From the NCBI GenBank assembly GCA_027484315.1, contig JAIXTE010000014.1, positions 1-37,745 on the forward strand: a stretch of 37,745 nt of DNA. The letters are read 5' to 3'. Position 1 is the first letter of the stretch; every line of letters begins with the position of its first letter. The DNA is from Burkholderiales bacterium. GTDB lineage: Bacteria > Pseudomonadota > Gammaproteobacteria > Burkholderiales > Burkholderiaceae_B. Positions 34,601-37,745 of the stretch are shown piece after piece. The translations under genes and the position numbers were made by a program. Below the pieces are notes generated by a model. It had not been told where the DNA came from. It did not search any database and was given only the letters and a program-made list of their open reading frames with translations.

Positions 34601-34901
34601 GGGTGCCCGTGTGACCCTTGCGGAGAATGGCAAGGAGGCCGTACAAGCCTGCCTGGCGGAAAAATTCGACATCGTGTTGATGGACCTTCAAATGCCCGAA
34701 ATGGACGGCTATGAGGCCACAGCCCAGATATTGAAGCAGTTGGGTAATGAGGCGCCTCCCATTGTGGCGGTCACTGCTTCAGCAAGTGAACAGGACAGGC
34801 TGGAAATCCTGAATGCCGGCATGTGCGAACACGTGATCAAACCATTCAAGAAAGAGACGCTGATCCGGATTTTGCTGGATATCAAGGGGCATCCTGCCTG
34901 A
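31617..34901 (+). CDS. Hybrid sensor histidine kinase with three PAS domains
   Basis: 1094 residues, inner-membrane two-component sensor. A first membrane segment lies near residues 10-30 (WTLASALLCALGFALLAIAV), a periplasmic sensing domain of Cache-like size follows to about 270, and a second membrane segment lies near 276-295 (MLTAYLAFCALTFLMVSA). Then come three PAS/PAC units (about 318-445, 446-570 and 575-695). The dimerisation domain has FLANMSHEIRTPMNAIMG with phospho-acceptor His724. The HATPase domain carries an N box (LNNLLSNALKF) and G boxes (DTGIGMS, GGAGLGLSICKNL). A receiver domain near 974-1090 has phospho-acceptor Asp1023 in VLMDLQMPEMDGY. GTG 31617 is the start. No Hpt domain and no adjacent response regulator, so the phosphorelay partner lies elsewhere. 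Confidence 0.93.
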   Translation: MTIRKNRYQWTLASALLCALGFALLAIAVTDLRRINQSVKDSSQTQLRLLHDILNDELVAVIRSFDAASIQMADQISSGYHAEIGKRLELINSALPGIKTVLTRDISGQVLAQTGEDPELINTQSIFIPKPQHDHNTRLVSFSKQFTPSGELVLVLNYQVKGAGGDVLGVLQGRIDPMYLQEKFRHLRLSDNMTTGLAFEDGSILIIEPKFAEALDVRITGLGNSATQVTPEMFPDHVFASEVLSVPADLDILIPLHLVTWADAGPLKAQWQDDTMGMLTAYLAFCALTFLMVSANANHQAKQLEAKQKALEEKQFDDERFQLATESAGIGVWEYHIKDKTLRWDKAMRTIYGVGNEQELITFKEWLTHLLPEDVDKLKNVLIDASNNTNAVEFNFSIRRASDGRVRHLQARAKTHRDIEGVPDRLIGVNVDITVQREFENALRDAEERFRTSFEWAAIGMAMLNCNGKFLQVNRALSDILGYSESELLGFSFDAITHPQDTRQHTHLVRDVLKGRRHNYQLEKRYIHKDGHVVWAYLSVSAVRNDKNRVIYFISQIQDITERKRNEATLIEREHFLRTLSECLPGLVSYWSTDLRCHFANKNHEKWSSVPADKMRGQHMRKVLGEELFLHDHHYVLGVLKGEKQRFERRKPLLSGGYADMLVHLIPDVLYGKVEGFFSISTNITDFKAQQRELERINQALTDRTAQAEAASKAKGAFLANMSHEIRTPMNAIMGLLQLLEDTDLQARQRDYLSKIGSAADVLLNVLNDILDISRVEANKLELSTSRFLLDQVLSKATDLFAYRAEEKAIQLYCTKDANCPVSMKGDRLRLAQILNNLLSNALKFTDKGRIHLQVQSVKHGKQLQFSVKDTGIGMSEEQCAELFKPFSQVDDSSSRRYGGAGLGLSICKNLVELMGGSIWVESMVGMGTTFHFTVDCIEPDFQVRPEDQQALKLLTQPATVQNGPETPPMLNRHVLVADDHKLNRMVASEMLKKWGARVTLAENGKEAVQACLAEKFDIVLMDLQMPEMDGYEATAQILKQLGNEAPPIVAVTASASEQDRLEILNAGMCEHVIKPFKKETLIRILLDIKGHPA

Positions 34902-35047
34902 CAGATTCTGAAGTTTTATTCCTGATCGAGACTTTTGAATTGCTGTGCAAATCTTAACGAAACTTAAGGGCTTGTTCTTTGTCTATCAGACGGGCACGAG
35001 CAATATGCACTTGCTATCATTAAAAAAACGAAAAGGATTGCCCCTCT

Positions 35048-36730
35048 ATGCCACATGACGTTTCCCTGATTGCCACACTTGCCTTTGGATTTGGCTTGGC
35101 ATTGATTTTCGGTTTCATCGCTGAAAAGTTGAAAGCACCCGCACTGCTGGGCTATCTGGTTGCCGGCTTCCTGATTGGTCCGGCCACGCCCGGTTTTGTC
35201 GCCGACCCGGCACTGACCAACCAACTCGCAGAAGTGGGTGTCATGCTGCTGATGTTCGGCGTGGGCATGCACTTTTCCTTGAACGACCTGCTGGCCGTGA
35301 AAAAAATTGCGGTGCCTGGCGCAATTGTACAAATGGGTGCGGCCACCTTGCTGGGCATGGGTGTAGCGCATTTTTGGGGCTGGCCAATTGGCCAAAGCCT
35401 GGTTTTTGGCCTGGCCTTGTCCGTAGCCAGTACAGTGGTATTGCTCAAGGCACTTGAAGCACGTGGCATGTTGACCAGCGCCAATGGACAAATTGCAGTT
35501 GGCTGGCTGGTTGTCGAAGACTTGGCGATGGTGCTTATTCTGGTGCTGTTGCCCCCGTTGGCTGGTATTTTGAAGGGCGGAACCCTTGACCCTGAAACCA
35601 ACCTGGTTTTCGACATTGGTTTGACCTTGGTGAAAGTTGCCCTGTTTGTGGGCTTGATGCTGGTGGTGGGCAAACGGGTGATTCCCTGGATGCTTTGGCA
35701 CATTGCCAAAACCGGTTCTCGTGAATTGTTTACCTTGTCGGTAATTGCACTGGCAATCAGCCTGGCATTTGTGGCGGCTGGCCTGTTTGATGTGTCTTTC
35801 GCGCTGGGTGCGTTTTTCGCAGGCATGGTCATGCGGGAATCGGAGTTGAGCCACCGGGCTGCGGAGGAATCCCTACCTCTGCGTGATGCCTTTGCGGTGT
35901 TGTTTTTCGTGTCGGTAGGCATGTTGTTTCAGTTCGACGTCATTGTTGAACACCCGCTGCGCGTGCTGGCTGTTGTGGCCATTATTGTGGTTGGCAAATC
36001 GCTGGCCGCAGGGGCGCTGGTGTTGCTGTTCAAATACCCCTTGAAAAGTGCACTCATCATTGCGGCGAGTCTGGCGCAAATCGGTGAATTTTCATTCATC
36101 CTGATTGGGCTCGGGCTTTACCTGGAACTGGTCACTCTGGAAGTTCAAAGCCTGGTGGTGTCAGGTGCAATCCTGTCGATCGCCCTGAACCCGGTGGTGT
36201 TTTCGATGGTACCCAAACTGAATGATCTGATGGTTGCCAAATTCCAATGGGTACGCAACCTGAATGCGAGAAGTCACACCATGGAAGAACTACCCCAGCA
36301 AACCGATGGGCGCTTTCTGGGCGGGCATGTAGTACTGGTGGGGCATACCGAGTTGAGCAAGCGCATTGCGCAGTCACTGAAAAGCCGCGACGTGGCGCAT
36401 GTGATTGTCGATACCAGCCGGGAGGTGGTGGCCAAGCTTCGTAAAAACGAGATTGCAGCAGTTTCTGGCGAATACGCAGACCCGGTTACCTTGGTTCAAG
36501 CCCACACCTCGAATGCGGATTGTCTGGTGATCGCAACCGGGGACACCCCGGGCCTTGCTCAAATGATCGAGAATGCAAAAATGCTGAACCCCGCAATCCG
36601 GATTTTTGTTCAAGCTTATTCGAAAGAAGAAAAACAGTTGCTGGATGCAATCTCGGATGTACACGTGTATCGGTGGGAAGACACTTTGAGCGATGTCATG
36701 GTGCATGACATTTTGAAGAGCCACAAATAA
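35048..36730 (+). CDS. ybaL: CPA2-family cation:proton antiporter, YbaL/KefB-like, with RCK domain
   Basis: 560 residues. About 12 membrane segments occupy residues 1-385, with the family stretches APALLGYLVAGFLIGPATPG and AEVGVMLLMFGVGMHFSLND that closely resemble YbaL of E. coli. A TrkA-N type cytoplasmic domain starts near 415 (GHVVLVGHTELSKRIAQSL). In YbaL and Kef proteins this domain starts with a GxGxxG nucleotide loop; here it reads GHTELS, so nucleotide binding is probably altered or lost. It is predicted to exchange K+ or Na+ for H+. AAGGA lies 12 bases before the ATG. Confidence 0.85.
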   Translation: MPHDVSLIATLAFGFGLALIFGFIAEKLKAPALLGYLVAGFLIGPATPGFVADPALTNQLAEVGVMLLMFGVGMHFSLNDLLAVKKIAVPGAIVQMGAATLLGMGVAHFWGWPIGQSLVFGLALSVASTVVLLKALEARGMLTSANGQIAVGWLVVEDLAMVLILVLLPPLAGILKGGTLDPETNLVFDIGLTLVKVALFVGLMLVVGKRVIPWMLWHIAKTGSRELFTLSVIALAISLAFVAAGLFDVSFALGAFFAGMVMRESELSHRAAEESLPLRDAFAVLFFVSVGMLFQFDVIVEHPLRVLAVVAIIVVGKSLAAGALVLLFKYPLKSALIIAASLAQIGEFSFILIGLGLYLELVTLEVQSLVVSGAILSIALNPVVFSMVPKLNDLMVAKFQWVRNLNARSHTMEELPQQTDGRFLGGHVVLVGHTELSKRIAQSLKSRDVAHVIVDTSREVVAKLRKNEIAAVSGEYADPVTLVQAHTSNADCLVIATGDTPGLAQMIENAKMLNPAIRIFVQAYSKEEKQLLDAISDVHVYRWEDTLSDVMVHDILKSHK

Positions 36731-36759
36731 AAAAGCCCGGCAAGTTTCTTACCGGGCTT
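36728..36759 (-). terminator. Terminator for aceA, also the end of ybaL
   Basis: On the minus strand AGCCCGGTAAG AAA CTTGCCGGGCT is followed by six T, a typical rho-independent terminator. On the plus strand the stem directly follows the ybaL stop but lacks a T run, so it is mainly a minus-strand terminator. Confidence 0.8.
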
Positions 36760-36768
36760 CAGCACTCG

Positions 36769-36798
36769 CTGTTGGGCCTTTTGTAAAGGCCCAGCAAG
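36769..36798. other. Second hairpin in the aceA 3' region
   Basis: GCTGTTGGGCCTTT is mirrored by AAAGGCCCAGCAA, giving a stem of about 11 pairs. It lies between the aceA stop and the terminator; possibly an RNA-stabilising or backup terminator structure. The rest of 36799-36923 shows no gene. Confidence 0.5.
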
Positions 36799-36923
36799 GG
36801 GAAAAATACTCTGATTTGGAATTATTGAGCTTGTCTCCTCTCCCCCTCCGTCGGTCAACCTATCCACCCCTCCTGGGGTGGGAGACTGCCAAGATTGCCG
36901 ACAAATTCAGTTCAACCAGCAGA

Positions 36924-37745
36924 TCAGTGGAACTGCTCTTCTTCTGTAGAGCCTGTCAAGGCTGTTACTGAAGAGGCACCACCCTGGATCACAGTTGTTA
37001 CGTCATCGAAGTAACCTGCACCAACTTCCTGCTGATGTGATACGAAAGTATAACCTTGTTCGCGTGCTGCGAACTCGGGTTCTTGCACCATATTTACATA
37101 ATGCTTCATGCCTTCGCCTTGCGCGTACGCATTGGCGAACTTGAATGTGTTGTACCAGTTGACGTGGATACCGGCCAATGTGATGAACTGGTACTTGTAA
37201 CCCAATGCGGACAGGTCTTCCTGGAAGGAAGCGATCTGGCTGTCGTTCAGGTTTTTCTTCCAGTTGAAAGAAGGTGAGCAGTTGTAGCTCAACAGCTTGC
37301 CTGGGTTCTTTTCCAGAACGGCTTGCGCGAATTCACGAGCAAAACCGATGTCTGGTGTACCAGTTTCACACCATACCAAGTCAGCGTAGGGAGCGTAGGC
37401 GATACCACGGGAAATCGCCTGTTCCAGACCGTTCTTGACGCGGTAGAAACCTTCAGGAGTGCGCTCGCCGGTCAGGAAAGGCTTGTCGTTTGCGTCGAAG
37501 TCGGAAGTCAACAGGTTTGCAGCTTCTGCGTCGGTACGGGCCAACACGATTGAAGGAACGCCCATCACGTCAGCGGCCAAACGTGCAGAAATCAGCTTTT
37601 GAATCGCTTCAGCAGTTGGAACCAACACCTTGCCACCCATGTGACCACACTTCTTTACAGCGGCCAATTGGTCTTCGAAGTGAACACCAGCTGCACCAGC
37701 GGCGATCATGTTCTTCATCAGTTCGTAGGCGTTCAGAACACCACC
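36924..37745 (-). CDS. aceA: Isocitrate lyase (5' end beyond the window)
   Basis: The last 273 residues of the enzyme are present; the frame runs off the right edge. Isocitrate lyase splits isocitrate into glyoxylate and succinate, the first glyoxylate-bypass step needed on acetate or fatty acids. The active-site signature KKCGHMGGK with its catalytic Cys lies about 32 residues into the visible part. Other conserved parts are [38 protein letters not shown] and [14 protein letters not shown]. The sequence ends [13 protein letters not shown], as is normal for the family. No adjacent malate synthase in view. Confidence 0.97.
   Translation of the reverse strand, partial: GGVLNAYELMKNMIAAGAAGVHFEDQLAAVKKCGHMGGKVLVPTAEAIQKLISARLAADVMGVPSIVLARTDAEAANLLTSDFDANDKPFLTGERTPEGFYRVKNGLEQAISRGIAYAPYADLVWCETGTPDIGFAREFAQAVLEKNPGKLLSYNCSPSFNWKKNLNDSQIASFQEDLSALGYKYQFITLAGIHVNWYNTFKFANAYAQGEGMKHYVNMVQEPEFAAREQGYTFVSHQQEVGAGYFDDVTTVIQGGASSVTALTGSTEEEQFH

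Noticed and set aside
36616..36867. Minus-strand small frame between aceA and ybaL
   Set aside because: It runs through the aceA terminator and the ybaL 3' end, so it is not a plausible gene.

Overview
The window looks like chromosomal DNA of a Burkholderiales-type betaproteobacterium. The clues are a single LolC-type permease beside lolD, an RpfE-like gene with recJ, prfB and lysS, a RelA with an EFDD motif, a 3-hydroxybutyrate dehydrogenase (polyhydroxybutyrate metabolism), an OlsB-like acyltransferase, and middling GC content. A Limnobacter-like organism would fit, but no rRNA or other marker here settles the genus. I saw no tRNA, rRNA, insertion sequence or CRISPR array.

Layout. 1-1660 is an accessory region. 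A two-gene cassette (an M23 metallopeptidase without signal peptide, then an overlapping small lipoprotein) lies between two ~190-bp direct repeats, each with a large cruciform-prone palindrome. 1664-7352 (minus strand) is the housekeeping run rpfE-like > recJ > prfB > lysS, with prfB using the classical +1 frameshift. 7411-13256 holds lolC-lolD, a DUF2062 membrane protein, a TatD nuclease and ComEC. 13356-16540 is the conserved trio of circularly permuted ATP-grasp protein, alpha-E protein and transglutaminase. 17621-21655 holds a 3-hydroxybutyrate dehydrogenase divergent from an alpha/beta hydrolase, followed by relA. 21716-26445 holds an orphan exported-looking protein and the divergent ppk/ppx pair. 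27138-31483 holds an OlsB-like acyltransferase, a cold-shock gene with a long leader, a large orphan membrane-associated protein and a LysR regulator. 31617-36730 holds a hybrid sensor kinase and a YbaL/KefB-type antiporter. The right edge cuts isocitrate lyase (aceA).

Functional links. relA, ppk and ppx cover stringent-response and polyphosphate metabolism. The 3-hydroxybutyrate dehydrogenase and isocitrate lyase fit growth on stored or C2 carbon. lolC and lolD form the lipoprotein-release ABC transporter.

The most unusual content is non-coding. Two convergent-gene gaps (16541-17620 and 26446-27137) carry the same composite element: short tandem repeats, a ~190-bp palindrome, a spacer, a second ~200-bp palindrome in opposite orientation, then another set of tandem repeats. 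The hairpin tips differ by compensatory changes while the T-rich loop is retained, and each tandem repeat is an amplified palindrome arm. I do not recognise this family. The second notable item is the repeat-flanked M23/lipoprotein cassette, where the left arm of the first repeat pairs far better with the right arm of the second than with its own partner, as if the cassette had entered the middle of an older palindrome.
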